Of a stretch of DNA of 64,000 nucleotides, positions 37,226-49,106 are shown in pieces; position 1 is the first letter of the stretch, and every line of letters begins with the position of its first letter. A program made the position numbers and the translations under genes. Source of the DNA: Pipra filicauda (lineage: Eukaryota; Chordata; Aves; Passeriformes; Pipridae); NCBI RefSeq assembly GCF_003945595.2, contig NW_024104292.1, forward strand, positions 2,860,756-2,924,755, given 5' to 3'. The notes beneath the pieces were generated by a model. It saw only the letters and a list, made by a program, of their open reading frames with translations, was not told the DNA's origin and ran no database searches.

Positions 37226-37287
37226 CACGCCTGCAACAAATGTGGATAGAGCCTTCCCAAATCTTCGTTCGCAAAGCCTAGCCATGA
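37226..37287. repeat. Two-copy dispersed repeat, copy 2
   Basis: The same orientation and core as 20140-20205: CTGCAACAAATGTGGATAGA, then CCTTCCCAAATCTTCGTTCG, then AAGCCTAGCCATGA. Here CpG sites have decayed further, and the hairpin arms read CTTCG/CAAAG. The flanks of the two copies are unrelated, so this is an independently inserted or retained unit rather than a segmental duplication. Confidence 0.85.
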
Positions 37288-38288
37288 GAAACATTCAGAT
37301 TCAAATTAATTTCCAACTTTTATTTCATAAAGCCTTTCTAAGGCACATATTTTTCAAGGTATTAGAAACATAGCATACATTTTTCATTATTTACAATACT
37401 CATGCATGTTTCTTTTTAAAATAAATTAATATACAAAACAAATAGGAAAGATTAAAAAAACCCTTAAATAAATTTTTCATTACATAAGCATTAGTTAAGT
37501 ATACACATGCCTTATTGATTAGTCTGAAAGCAGGAAACCTAAACTGGTTGGCATGTTGGGTAGCAAAGCATGCTGTTCACATATTAAACATTACAGATTC
37601 TTGGGATATTCTGTTATTTTGCTTTGATTTTGTTAAATATATCTAGAAATTTTATCTGTTTTCAGGATTTTTTTTTTCTGGTGTAAGAGTGGTTTAAGTT
37701 TCTGCTCTCCCCACTTCTGTACCCTTCTTGTCCATTTTCTCAGTGACTCCATGTGTCATCACATCACTTCTGCCAATATAGTTGACTTTGGGGTCAAGGG
37801 GAAATCAGTTCAGAGAACAATTGCAACTTCCTAAAGGTCCATTCAGCAGGAAAATCCACAGAGAATCCTCTTGGCAGAACTAAGAGGTATCATGGCATGG
37901 AAGACTACACACAGTGGCTGTGCCATTAGAGAAATGTCTGTGAACATATGAGACGTGCCTACCCATAATTCAGGGTTTAGACCTTGCTTCTGAACACTAT
38001 TGTGTAATTCTATTCAAATATCCTGCCTGGCATTTCATCAGGCCACAGGCTGAGCTTTATATCTACCAGTCCCGGGCAGCCTGGACACCACAGGAGGTCT
38101 CAAATATTAAGAGATACCTATGAGTGGGTACAGAATCCAAAGCCTACTGTAAGAATATAAAGTTTTAGGATCAGTATTCAGTTTAAGATTACAGACATGG
38201 TAGCTGTCTACTCTCCCATTTAGCCAACAGAGGGCTAGACATCACAGTTAGTAGAGATGTATATCAATCACCCTAAGGTAGACTCTTA
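37288..38288. other. Unique sequence, no gene seen
   Basis: A T-rich stretch lies at about 37667-37678. No repeat family or exon was recognised. Confidence 0.5.
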
Positions 38289-38365
38289 CAGCTGACTTCA
38301 GTTGCCTAAACACAGGTATCCATTAGATATAGGTGCCTTAGGTATCTTCTGTCTGAAGTCAGCTG
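38289..38365. repeat. Perfect 13-bp inverted repeat with 51-nt loop
   Basis: CAGCTGACTTCAG at 38289-38301 is the exact reverse complement of CTGAAGTCAGCTG at 38353-38365. The loop contains TTGCCTAAACACAGGTATCC and TAGGTGCCTTAGGTATC, themselves partly self-complementary. This resembles old palindromic amniote repeats that carry TAGGTGCC words, but I cannot name a family. Confidence 0.75.
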
Positions 38366-41300
38366 AATGACTCTGTACATGTATTGATTTTTTCTCCATT
38401 AAGTGCCCTAGAGTTTATATACCTGGTACCCATGTAGATACATACATGATGGTACCTCAGTTCAGCTCACTGCAGTCACAGTTAGGTGTGATGAAATCTG
38501 CCCCTGAATTGCACATAACACATCGATTTATGGAGTGAAGCCATCCTAAGAAAATCTCCATCTCCACTCTACCTCCCCTGTTCTCCTGAGACAACTGTTT
38601 ATGAGTCTGTAGCAGAGGCAGATGACAGAGGCGGATGGCCTAGATTAAAAATAGTAATTTGTTTCAGAGTGCTACTTTTAATCTAGATTGTTTCAGTGTT
38701 ACGTTTCACCAATGCAGCCAGACAAACTGCTGTGCAAGCACAACTGAAGAGGTGGTAAATCATGTCAGTGGTACTGGAACAGTAGGACAGAAAAATGAAG
38801 GGGGTTGAAATTTCTTAAAGTTGTTTTGCTTCTGAAGTCGTAATAACTATTGCTTCAGAAAGCAAAATCTTCGCGTTAAAAACATACTCCCATTTAAGTA
38901 AGCATGTTCGAGGATACTTAGAAAAATTAAAACATTGAAAAGTAAGTGCTGATGAAATGTTAACAACAGTTTTCATTCAGATTTCACTTGTGCAGAACAG
39001 TCTTTTAGTAAAATTGCATGCTACGGATCTTATGTTGATATGACAGTCGGTATTCAGAGACCTACACATGTTCAAAGGCTGACAGTGGTCTCTTGAGGAG
39101 GGTAGTAAGAAAGGAGTATTAAATGAGATCGCAAATGGCTAAGTCAGTTTGATAGCCTCTTACATCTCCCTTTACCCCATTCTCACTTCCCTTCTACTTA
39201 TTTTGAGGCTCGTTTTTGCTCATTGTGAATTTTTTGTTGTTGTCTTCTTTTATTTAACTCCAAGAAAGAGAAAACAGAAAATCCTCTCCAAATCCTAGTC
39301 AACATGTTCTCTTGACTTCAGCAAAAACTGGATGGGGATCCAAATGATTCTGTTTAAGCATTCAAATGAAAACTCTATTCTTAAATAAATGCTGGCAATC
39401 TGAATTGAGATAAATATTTAAAATAAAAATTCTAGTGGTATGAATTTTAGTCTGTAAGTATAGAACAGTAGTGGGAAGTTTTTGAAAATGGCAAGATAGG
39501 CATTGACTAAGATTTTCTCAAAATTTGTCTTGTTATTTATATCATATTGTTTTAACTGAATGTATGACATGAACATATGCATTAAGGATAATTTTCTTTT
39601 GATGTTGTTACTCAGGAAATAGACCGAAAAAAACTCAGATAAAACTATTTCTATAATCTAATTAAAGTTATGGAAGAAAAATCCATAGATTTAAGGCAAC
39701 ATTAATGACTTTGAGGGCAAAAACTGCTCCCCAGGCAAATGATATAAAAACATATTTTAAAGAGATAAGTCAGGAAGGTTGCTAAAAGATGAATAAGCTA
39801 CATGACTCTGCTATTCATTAAAATCCTTCACTCACTGCTTCAACACAAAAGTTTATTTTACCACATTAATCTCTCAACTACAATGTTCTTTATTTAAATT
39901 ATGAACTAATAGCCTGCATAATTTGCTTCATTAAAAAAAGCCTGCTTCCTATTACAGATTATGACACTGAAGAGAAACAGTTGTTGAGGCTCAAGTGCTG
40001 CAGACTTGTTTTGAAGTGCAGAGTTCTGAAGAATGATAAATCTGAAGGCAATGCCTTAGGCTTGTGTAACTAATTGTCTTTACCAGAGTGGGCTGACTAT
40101 TTAGTCAGAAAACCAAGGGGGAGCAAGCCAAAAATTTGAGAGAATCTTTTATTCTATATCTATTTAAAAAAAACTGTTTAGATGAAGGCGGCATTATAGC
40201 CCATAATAGAAACTTAACTAGGAAAAAGACAATTGAACATGTTACTTAAATCCTCAGTATTTAAAGTGAACTATCTAGTTTTAATCAAGATCTGTGTGCA
40301 TTAAGTTAATGGTAATCCCAACACAGTACATGTATTAAAAGGTTATTGAAGAATGACAAATCTTTGTGCATGACGTTGTTTTCTTCATCTTGTTATGAAG
40401 ATTAAAGATTTTTTTTCAATTATTTTTATTACTTTGAAGATATACGACCGAAAGTTTTCTGAAATTTAGGCGACTCAGAACAATGCATTTCCTATGTAAA
40501 TAGGTAGTGTAGAAATAGCCATTTTATTTGGCTGCAGTAATTTCTGTACTCGATCTTCAGCTGTGCGGACTCTCTGCTGTTCAGTGTACCCACTCACAGT
40601 TCATTTTAACCACTGCTGCTGACAAACAGGAGGTGAAGTTTGGAACACTACATTTCTCCATAATCTACGATCCTATCTGCTAGATTTGATATGCCTGAAT
40701 ATGTAACGGGTAGAAGCATATTAAAAAACATGGGTATCTTCCCCAAACATGATAGCTGGAGAATTGAGCTTCAATTTCCTTTTACTGGTGGACTGTGAAA
40801 TCACTGCATTGCCTCAGTGTGGCACAGTCTTCTGTTCTGACTCTAGATCTCACATGGTTCCCAGAGTGAGAGATGGGTCGTGTAGTGGCCTAAAATGTGA
40901 GATGTCATCACTAAAGTGGGAAGATGGGGAAGCACTGGCCTCTGAGATATCTAGACTACTGAAAGGCAGGCTGAAACTCTGCCAAAAGTAATATAATTGT
41001 GTTAAAACTAGTGTCTACAAAGAAACTAATCCACTTATCCTGGTGAATCTGAATTATATCAGTGTCCTTAGAAAAATTCTTGGGGTATCTCCAGTGATAC
41101 AGTTTTAATTGCATCAGTTTTGTCTGGCATATGTGTTCAGATTCTGCTTAGTTTTTCACTGTACTGACACTGTAACTATGTTCCTGCAGGATGACCATGC
41201 ATGTGCTGAACAACATATTATGTCGGAGGTAGTCCTTTGGCAGTGGTTGTCCTTTCTAATGATTTTTACTCACACTTTCAGCAAGCTTATTGGCTTCATG

Positions 41301-41372
41301 ACACTCTCCATGCCTTTGGTAAACTGTAGTGAGTGGCATGTTTTGATTTCACAGGTGACTGTGTAAATATAC
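38366..41372. other. Unique sequence, no gene seen
   Basis: The frames at 40749-40991 and 41109-41366 have no recognisable domain. No repeat family was recognised. Confidence 0.5.
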
Positions 41373-41807
41373 AGTGGAAAACAGTAGGGAGTCAATAACT
41401 AAGCGATTCCGGGAATGGGGTATAAACTGTAATACTTTATTGAACATAAGAGCACAATTTAAGGGCCTTAGGGTTGGACATGTTAATGAGGAGGACGACC
41501 TATGTTAATTAGGGAATTACATAAGTTTTTACTACAGTTGCCCAATGGGTTAATATTTCCCTCAACCAGGATTACATGGGGGGAAAGGGATAAAGGGGTT
41601 TAGACATGGTCTGATACAGTCGTCTCAAAGTCCTTTCTCATCCCACTGCGGGAGCCAGGTTAATCCATAAGTTTGAACCTTAACAGGTCGTGTGAGGAGG
41701 CTCCAGTCCTTCAGATCACAGGATTCCTTTCAGCCCCTGTTGCCCAAGATTTATGGTTCATTGATTCATTAAGCTCCTTTCTGCAGGTATTATATTTTGG
41801 AATCCAA
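41373..41807 (-). mobile_element. Possible solo LTR, minus orientation
   Basis: On the minus strand a block ends with GTTCAATAAAGTATTACAGT, a clear AATAAA with a short U5-like tail (TTGACTCCCTACTGTTTTCCA). ACAG sits outside both proposed ends (41369-41372 and 41808-41811), and the ends read TGGA...TCCA. A 4-bp match can arise by chance, so the boundaries are tentative. The 136-codon plus-strand frame at 41673-42083 overlaps it antisense and is not called a gene. Confidence 0.4.
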
Positions 41808-41811
41808 CAGA

Positions 41812-43224
41812 AAACAACTAAACAGAATCTGAACACAGAAGTGACAGACTTAATTGAAGCTGATACAATTAAAACTATATCACTGAAGATACTCCATATT
41901 ACATTCTGTAGGGAGGAAGGTTGCTGGTTTGTCTGTCTGGTCTGCTGTAATCAGGGCCAGGGAAAGTTGTATGGAGGGAGCAGGAAACTGTGCCTTTCTG
42001 ACGAGTCACTGGACATGTTAAGCTGGGTAACATGGGTGAGAAATAGAAAAAGCACAGGAAACAGTAAACCATCACATTTCTAGAAACTGACAGACACCTG
42101 GTGAAAAGGCCTGACATCCAGAAACAGAGCTACAGAATGCCTTAGAGTTGACTGAAATACAGAGAACCTGTAGATGACTAGTGTGAGTTTCCAGGAGTTT
42201 ATACAAACCCAGAAAGCCACTGAAGTCTGCTAGAAAGGCAGATTTGTGCAGGATACCTCCCTTGAAAAGGTGCAGGTGTAAGGAGCAAGATCTTTGTTAA
42301 TCCTTTGTTTAGGGTCACCTCACAGCTGAACCTCATAGTCCTGTTTTACATACTTATATATGAAGGGTTCTGCTTTTCCAATGTGAAAGTTGTGTTGTGA
42401 CAAAATATTGTGCTTGATGATACAGACAAATGGTATGTTGCTGAGGTTCAGAGCCTGGTTATATGTTCACTTTAAAGAAGAGACATGGATACTTTCCCAA
42501 GTCTGTGTGGTTTGAGGTCTTGCATTCATTACTGTTCCCAAATTTCTGGTGCAGTTTGAAGAGAATGCATGGTAATATTTGATTCCTTTAAAGAAAGAAT
42601 CCTTATTCAAGAGTTTGAGTAGGAAAGCTTTCTTCTGACTAAAACAGCAATCTAAAATAGAAGAATGCATATGGCTGACTTTTTGGTATTTGGGCAATCC
42701 CTAGTCATCACATTCCTGGTTTGCTTTGCTCCTAGTCCTTAATCTATTCCCTTTTATTTTACAGAGAAGGAACTTGTTCATCTTACTACTACCCCCTCTT
42801 CCTTTCCCCACTCTACCCTCTGCCCCACCTGTTTTTATAAAAATCAAATTAATTTTACTAAGTCTTTCAGTATCTCTACTAGCTCCACCTGAACTAGGAT
42901 GGTGCTGCTGATCCTTTTACTGTTGTTGTTAGTAGTTATGTAGAAATCTCAGTTTCCTGTTCACTTTCTGGATCCTAATGGGTTGTTTTACTGGAAGACA
43001 TATTTCTTTCTAGTGATTTCACTTTCACACAGTTCTAATTTCACATGACCTTTTCTGAAATAATTCCTCAAAAATTTTCCTTTTTGCCCTAAAAGTATAT
43101 TATTCTGTGTATTTCTCAGTTCCTGTGAGAAAGCCTTATGTAGTATCTGCACCATTCTGAGCCCAAAAAGGGTTAGCAAGCATGTTAACTGCATCTCTAT
43201 GCCTAAGTGTAGAAATTTGGAATG
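41812..43224. other. Unique sequence, no gene seen
   Basis: A C/T-rich patch lies at about 42786-42835. Short frames show no domain. Confidence 0.5.
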
Positions 43225-43300
43225 ATCTGATGCATTGGACTCGATAATCCTTGTGGGTCCCCTCCAACTCGGCATATTCTGTGATTCTGTGAGTCTGTCA
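43225..43300 (+). repeat. CR1 LINE extreme 3' end, plus orientation
   Basis: ATTGGACTCGATAATCCTTG, then GTGGGTCCCCTCCAACTCGG, then ATTCTGTGATTCTGTGAGTC. This is the CR1 3' terminus with its octamer microsatellite (ATTCTGTG). Only about 75 bp are left, a very short 5'-truncated insertion. Confidence 0.92.
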
Positions 43301-43675
43301 TATAAACTTAAAAACTATTGGTAACACTAATAGTGGAATATATTTTCAGGTTCACTCTTCTTACATGATGTTTAAAGAGACAGTTTACAATCCATACTGT
43401 TCATTTAGCACAACATTTACAGTCTTCCTTGACTGTGTTTCTCTCTACTGCATCTTGAACTCTGCGCAATTTTCCCCTTCCCTGCAGATTCAGTACCATA
43501 GGTGACTGGGGTATGCTGGTGAATAATTTGCTCTCCGGTGTTGGAATGACAAGCTGTGGAAATCCTAATTGCACCTTAATAAAATGGGAGGACTATAGCC
43601 AAAAGAGTGAAATGGCCAAGCTTCTTAGCCCTTTAAAGCCCTTCTTTGTGTAGGCATATACAATTTGGGAGATGA
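43301..43675. other. Unique sequence, no gene seen
   Basis: No recognisable element between the two CR1 copies. Confidence 0.5.
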
Positions 43676-44240
43676 AGAGGGAGGTGATTCTCCTGGTCTA
43701 CTCTGCCTCATGAGACCCCACCTTGAGTGCTGTGTCCATTTCTGGGGTCCTCAGCACAAGAAAGATGTGGTCCTGTTTAGAGGCTCCAAAGGGGGGGCCA
43801 ATGAAGATGATCCAAGGGCTGGGGCACCTCCCCTATGAAGACAGAGACAGTTGTCATTGTTTAGCCTGGAGAAGAAAAGGCTCTGGTGAGACCTCATTGC
43901 AGCCTTCCAGTACTTAAAAGGGGCTTATAAGAAAGAGGGGAAGCAACTTATTACATGGATGGATACTGATAGGACAAGGGAAAATGATTTTAAACTAAAA
44001 GAGGAGAGATTTAGATCAGATGTCAGGAAGAAGTTCTTTACTCAGAGGGTAGTGAGGCACTGGAACAGGTTGCCCAGAGAAGTGGTGGCTGCTCCATCCC
44101 TGGAAATGTTCAAGGCTGTGTTGGATGGGGCTTTGAGCAACCTGGTCTGGTGGAAGGTGTTTCTGCCCATGGTAGAGGGTTTGGAACTAGATGATCTTTA
44201 AGATTCCTTCCAACCCAAACCTTTCTATGATTCTCTGATT
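43676..44240 (+). repeat. CR1 LINE 3' copy, plus orientation
   Basis: About 565 bp in sense orientation, from GGGAGGTGATTCTCCTGGTC and GAGACCCCACCTTGAGTGCT through GAGATTTAGATCAGATGTCA and GCACTGGAACAGGTTGCCCA to TTCCAACCCAAACCTTTCTA and the start of the octamer tail. It is 5'-truncated and lies about 375 bp downstream of the 43225 piece in the same orientation. Confidence 0.96.
43959..44201 (+). pseudogene. CR1 ORF2 C-terminal tail, open for 80 codons
   Basis: The frame reads DFKLKEERFRSDVRKKFFTQ and then RVVRHWNRLPREVVAAPSLE, the conserved C-terminal end of CR1 ORF2. It stays open to near the expected stop. The earlier part of the protein lies in other frames with stops, for example LGHLPYEDRD at about 43822, so the ORF as a whole is broken. 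It is an open remnant, not a gene. Confidence 0.88.
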
Positions 44241-45959
44241 TTTGTAGTCCTTTTCTCTTAAGTTTTCTGGTGTACAGGAAATTCTGCTACTTCAAACAGA
44301 CCACTGTCTTCCAAAGTCTGTGTGTGGTTTACTGTTAGCTCTCTTATCCTTTTTCAATAGTTCCTAGGCGCACGGACAAACCTTTCAGATTCCTCACTCA
44401 CTGTGAGGGAAATGTCATACTTTGATCTGGAAGGATCACAAGTGGAAGAAAGGTCATAGCTCAGCCCTGAGAGTAAATGAACTGCAGTCCTGAGTATGAG
44501 GGAAACAGTGTGATACAGTGGTTATCTGAAGTTCCCTCTATGCAACAGTTGACAAATCTCTGTAGTTGTGCTGTGCAGCATTTTGATGTTCCAGCGACGG
44601 AATCAACAGCAGCTGTCATTTTGAGAGGGGTGGAGAGAGGGGAGGAACTTGGTGATTTGCAATTATTTGCGGGTTACTAAGGCTATGACAGCTGACTGGG
44701 AGAGTTCAGCACAATGCAGTTTGCCGTTTACAGGTTTTAGTGTCCAGAAGACATTAAAGTGTTTTATTTCTTAGAGGTTCTGTAACTAATCTTGTACTGT
44801 TCCCTTTTATTGTCTTGTTTCTGGTATTACTGAAATTACAAATGAAGATTTACTGTAATAAGAATCTTATGCTATGTACTAACATAAACACAAATTTACC
44901 TGAATGATATGGTGTAATTATTTTCCTTGGTTATCTGCAGGCTAATGTGTAAAGTAAATGGGAAACTATTACTTCCTGCTTTGATAGAAAACATTTTAAT
45001 TATTAAAAAATTTTGAAACTACGAGAGACATGTCATAGTTTTAATCACTCCACCCTTTTAATCTGATCACCATACAAACAGACCTCTCAGCAGGATGTTG
45101 TGTACCAATATGTTTTACAGGGACTTCATAAAATGCAGCCTGAATATGGCTGTTTCTGCAAAGTATTAGGAGTATCAGCAAATAGAATTTTTTTCTTTCT
45201 TTCCCATTACTATTTATCAGTTTTCTATTTTAAAATTGCTATTTCTGTAATAGCTATTTAACAGCTAAGTCTATTTAAAAGGTTTTTTTCCTTTTCCTTT
45301 CTTTACTTCTGGCAATTTACTCTTATTCTGTTGCCATTCAAGTGATATAAGAGAAACTTAAAAAAGGAGCTAGTGGAGCACTCTAAAAGCTGTCAGATTT
45401 TAGGTTATCAGATCTCTTCAGGCAGCTCATTCCACAGCTGAGCAAACTCAAGTATGAATACTTTATCTTTTCTACTTCATTTATGATTAAAAAGGTGCAC
45501 AATCTTATGCATAATTTTTAACCATGTTAGTAGTTCAACTGACTTTTGTGGACAGCAGGCATGCCTGAGGTTCTATATGTTTAATTTCCCTCTCTGAATC
45601 GAAGCTTTGTTTCAGTGTTTGGGATCTGTTTTATCCCAAAGAAAAAACGTTCTTACTGTGTCAGGAGGATGCGAGTTGTTGCCAAGATACCTGTGTTTTC
45701 CAAACACAAATGGTTGAAAACAAAACTGAAGTCTTCAGGTGGTAATAGAGGAAGATTAAAGGGAACAGTGTTGTTATGGTTCATTGTGCTGAGAAGAGTG
45801 GTAATATGCTCCACACTTGCTAAGGACTTTTCTTGATCTCTGTCATTAACTTCGGGCACAATGCACTGCACAAAGTCTTTGCTGTGTGTCAGCAGTTTTA
45901 GCAGTATGAACTGACTTCTGCTTTTATTGATGAAGAATGAAGTGTCCCTATGCCATACC
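44241..45959. other. Unique sequence, no gene seen
   Basis: The plus-strand frames at 44477-44680 and 45615-45836 show no recognisable domain. No repeat family was recognised. Confidence 0.5.
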
Positions 45960-46390
45960 TGCTCTGTAAGGGAAAATGAACTGGGGGACAAGAGCCGTGG
46001 TGAGACAGGCAGGGCAGGAGCCTCAAGGTCACATTGAAGGCACATTTCCACAGAATTTGAACAAGAAAAGCAGAGTGGATCTCGTAAGAGTATCCAGGGT
46101 CATCCAAGAGTCCAGATTGTTGGGTCCATCCACAGTGGCAAGGCCAGAAAGCCAAGGCAGCGTTCTGAGGTCCAGTCCAGATCAGTGTGGTACACAGCCA
46201 GGCATGGACATGACAGTAGGAGCAAAGGCAAGGGGTTGGGCTTAAGTGGAGGTCCTACTGAGTGGAACAGGGACTTGCTTGTCAAAGCATTTTCTTACTC
46301 AAATCTTTTTACACATCTGTTGGATTCAAGGCAACATGGCTGCACTACTGAGCCTGAGCCTAGGCAGTCAAACCCTTGAGAGCTCAGGGC
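45960..46390. repeat. Degenerate purine/CCAG-rich block, possible old repeat
   Basis: This block is richer in G+C than its surroundings and full of short related words: GGCAGGGCAGGAGCC, CCAAGAGTCCAG, GGTCCAGTCCAGATC, AGGCCAGAAAGCC, GCCAAGGCAGC. This fits a worn minisatellite or an old amniote repeat built of CCAG/GTCC units. Overlapping open frames on both strands (45653-46051 minus, 45976-46245 plus) follow from the composition. Confidence 0.35.
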
Positions 46391-48279
46391 CCTAACATAG
46401 AGAACTGTGATGGAAAAGTTATTGAATGAGTACTCTACTTAGATCTCCTTTTGTTCTTCCTGGTGTTTGGATACTGTCATTTTAGTCTTGTTTGAATTCA
46501 TATGGATATCTGTAAGGTTTTATTTCTAGGGTGAAATTCAGGTTGCCTGTTAGGACAGTCAATAGTCACTTTGACAGGGCGATCTGTACTGACTGAAACC
46601 CATAAGATTTTTGTCCTGTTGATGGTGAGAAATATACTTTCCAAAGGTGATTTAAAAAGCTAGAACGCTGTGTAGAAATATTGCTATAGCCAGCCATTAC
46701 CTTTGGATGCAGCAGTCTGCCAGAGATTCCTCTCCATTCTGAATAACACTGTAAGTGAAATGCTGCCATTCACTTAGGAGCCAAAGAATAAAAGTCTCTT
46801 CCGGGAATAGGTATTAAATTAGTTTGATGCCTTCTTTATGATAGCAGGTGTTGAAGGTGTTATCTACCTTTTTGGATGTAATCTGTTTGTCAGAGAATTT
46901 ACCCAGGAGAAGAAATTTTCAGGCTATCCTCACCCAGGAAATTCATCCAGGGAGAGACTGATCCCCAAGCTTTTATTTCTTGGGACCATGTTAGAACTAT
47001 AGGGTCTTTCACTATAGCATCTTTTACTATAGTTTCTCCTTTGAGTCTGCACTACCTTGTAGAAAAGCATGCAAGTCACAAAGGTGAAGGAGAAAAAGTA
47101 AGAAGAGCAAGATTCTAGCCCAGAGTTCAGGGCACTTGTCTGAGATCCTGGATCCTAGCTTTGCAGCCCCCGGACCCTTGCAGAGCATTTACACTGAGCA
47201 AAACAAAACAATGCATCAACAAAGAGTTTTACAGGTATGACTCAAAATTACAGGAGCACTCTAGCAGTAATTAGTGGCATAAATGAGGATGGTTCAGCAA
47301 AACAAGCCTTCTGAAGGTTTTTTTTTTAAAGGGAATTAAACTGCAGCTTCAGTCCCCTCTTCTTCCTCAAACTCAGAGCCATTTTATTCCTCTTACCTCA
47401 GCATCGCAGCATAAGGAGTCTTTACCTGAAAGTGATTCTTAATCTTAAATGGTACAAATTATGTTTCAGCTGGTTTTTCTCTTTGAACTCAACTTTGTTT
47501 CTGTTATCTTTGTTAGTTGGCTTGCATGGATTTTTTTGTGTAGGCAAAAGGAGAGCATTCCAGTGAGGGGAAATTATGTTTTAGTCTGGGAAAGGTGAAA
47601 GTAGATGGTTCTATAATGCCAATAAATATTCAATTGGCATTTGCTGCATTAGAAGCTATGTGTTTGCCAGTATTGAAGTCATACCACTGAAAAATCTTAA
47701 GTGTAGCAATAATCAGCAGTTATTGGTATGTTAGTGGCAGTACAAAAAAAATTAATAAAAAGTATGTTTCCCTAAATTTGTGTATTACTTTGAAATTCTT
47801 TTACAAGTCACTGGAGATTCAAAGGCATAACTGTTGTATATATTTTACTAAAGACTTGGATTTCTTGTCAGTGAACTCAAAATGAAGTTCTGTAAGAAGG
47901 GGATGTCACTAGGCAGGTGCATGGCTTTAAAATGTGCCAAAGGACTTTTGCTCTCTAATGAACTTCTTGTTGTGGAGAGGTGCTATGACCAGTCTGGGAT
48001 CACTTCAGTGTCTCTAAAGTAACACTCTGGAACTCTCTATCCAGCTCCTACATGCCCTCTCCCTCCCCCCCATATCTTTGTGTGGAACCAGTCAGGTTTT
48101 TTATATGTAAAGCAGAAGATTAATCTCAACAAATATAGACAAAAAAGCATTCAATTCAAACGTTCATCTCATTCTCAAACAGAAATTTAAAATACAGCAA
48201 ATAAATTGTGAATAAATGTGCTGTTTTCCACTGACTGTAAAGGGAATGTAGACAATCAGTTCAAATTTAAATGTCTATA
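46391..48279. other. Unique sequence, no gene seen
   Basis: No repeat family, exon or RNA gene recognised. Confidence 0.5.
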
Positions 48280-48283
48280 TAGT

Positions 48284-49102
48284 TGTCAAGTGTAAGGTGG
48301 GAGTTCAGACTTTTGCCTGTCGGTCCCCCAGGAACGTTGAGACCCTGGTGTCTGACAGTCAGTCAGTGTCTCGTAATGAGACCCTTCACCAACAGATTCA
48401 CAAGATCAGAGGGTACCTTGACCTCCCTTGTTAGGGGGAACTCAACAGAGCCAAGAGCACTCCATGGGTCCTGCCAAGGTGTTATCTGCCACCAGCAACT
48501 GCAAGGACTCGCTTTAACAATTTATGAAATAACACTTTTTATTAATACAAATTGTGAGAAATTAATGAGCTTCAAAGGTTGTTGGTGATAGTGTCTACTA
48601 CAAAAATATGTTTAAAGCAATCTACTGATACATATATTAAGCAAGCACAAGCTCTGATACAAAGCAAACTAATTAATATGCTATGGGGTAAGCACAAGCA
48701 AAAGCTCTAGTCCTAAAAGCAGCATTTAATGCATGTAGAGCATATTTCTCACCCAAGGCATCCCTCTGGGGTGTGGGGGAGAAGATGGACTCAGTCTGTT
48801 CACTGATCCCAGCAGTTCGGTGGAGGTCTTCTCCTACTTTCCCCTTATCCCCAACTTACTTTTACACTATTTCCTTTATGTTGGGGTGGAGTTTGAGTGG
48901 CTCTAGTCATAAATACTTTTTATTTCTGATTGGTGTACCTAATGGGTGGCGGTCGTGGTTTGGCACCTGAGGAGGGGGTTCAACATGGTTGTTGGCTTCA
49001 TCAGCAGAACAGTTTGATTATCCCTTGGTAGATAGGTACTGTACAGTCTTAGTACTGCAGTGTTCTCCAGTTCTGCTGGGATTAGAATGGAGGATGTCCA
49101 CA
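48284..49102 (-). mobile_element. Probable solo LTR, minus orientation
   Basis: On the minus strand the block would start TGTGGACATCCTCCATTC and end CTTACACTTGACA, with TG...CA termini. TAGT lies outside both ends (48280-48283 and 49103-49106), a 4-bp duplication as in ERV1/gammaretrovirus-like elements. Inside on the minus strand are AATAAAAAGTATTTATGAC (a possible TATA-like region, near 48915) and AATAAAAAGTG (poly(A) signal, near 48535), spaced and ordered as in an LTR. The 101-codon plus-strand frame at 48283-48588 is antisense. The 4-bp match alone is weak, so the outer edge near 49100 could be wrong. Confidence 0.55.
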
Positions 49103-49106
49103 TAGT

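Noticed and set aside
41673..42083. 136-codon plus-strand open frame
   Set aside because: It has no recognisable domain, overlaps an LTR-like block in antisense, and its composition fits chance.
45653..46051. 132-codon minus-strand open frame
   Set aside because: It runs partly through a CCAG/GTCC-word block that opens frames on both strands; no domain or splice support.
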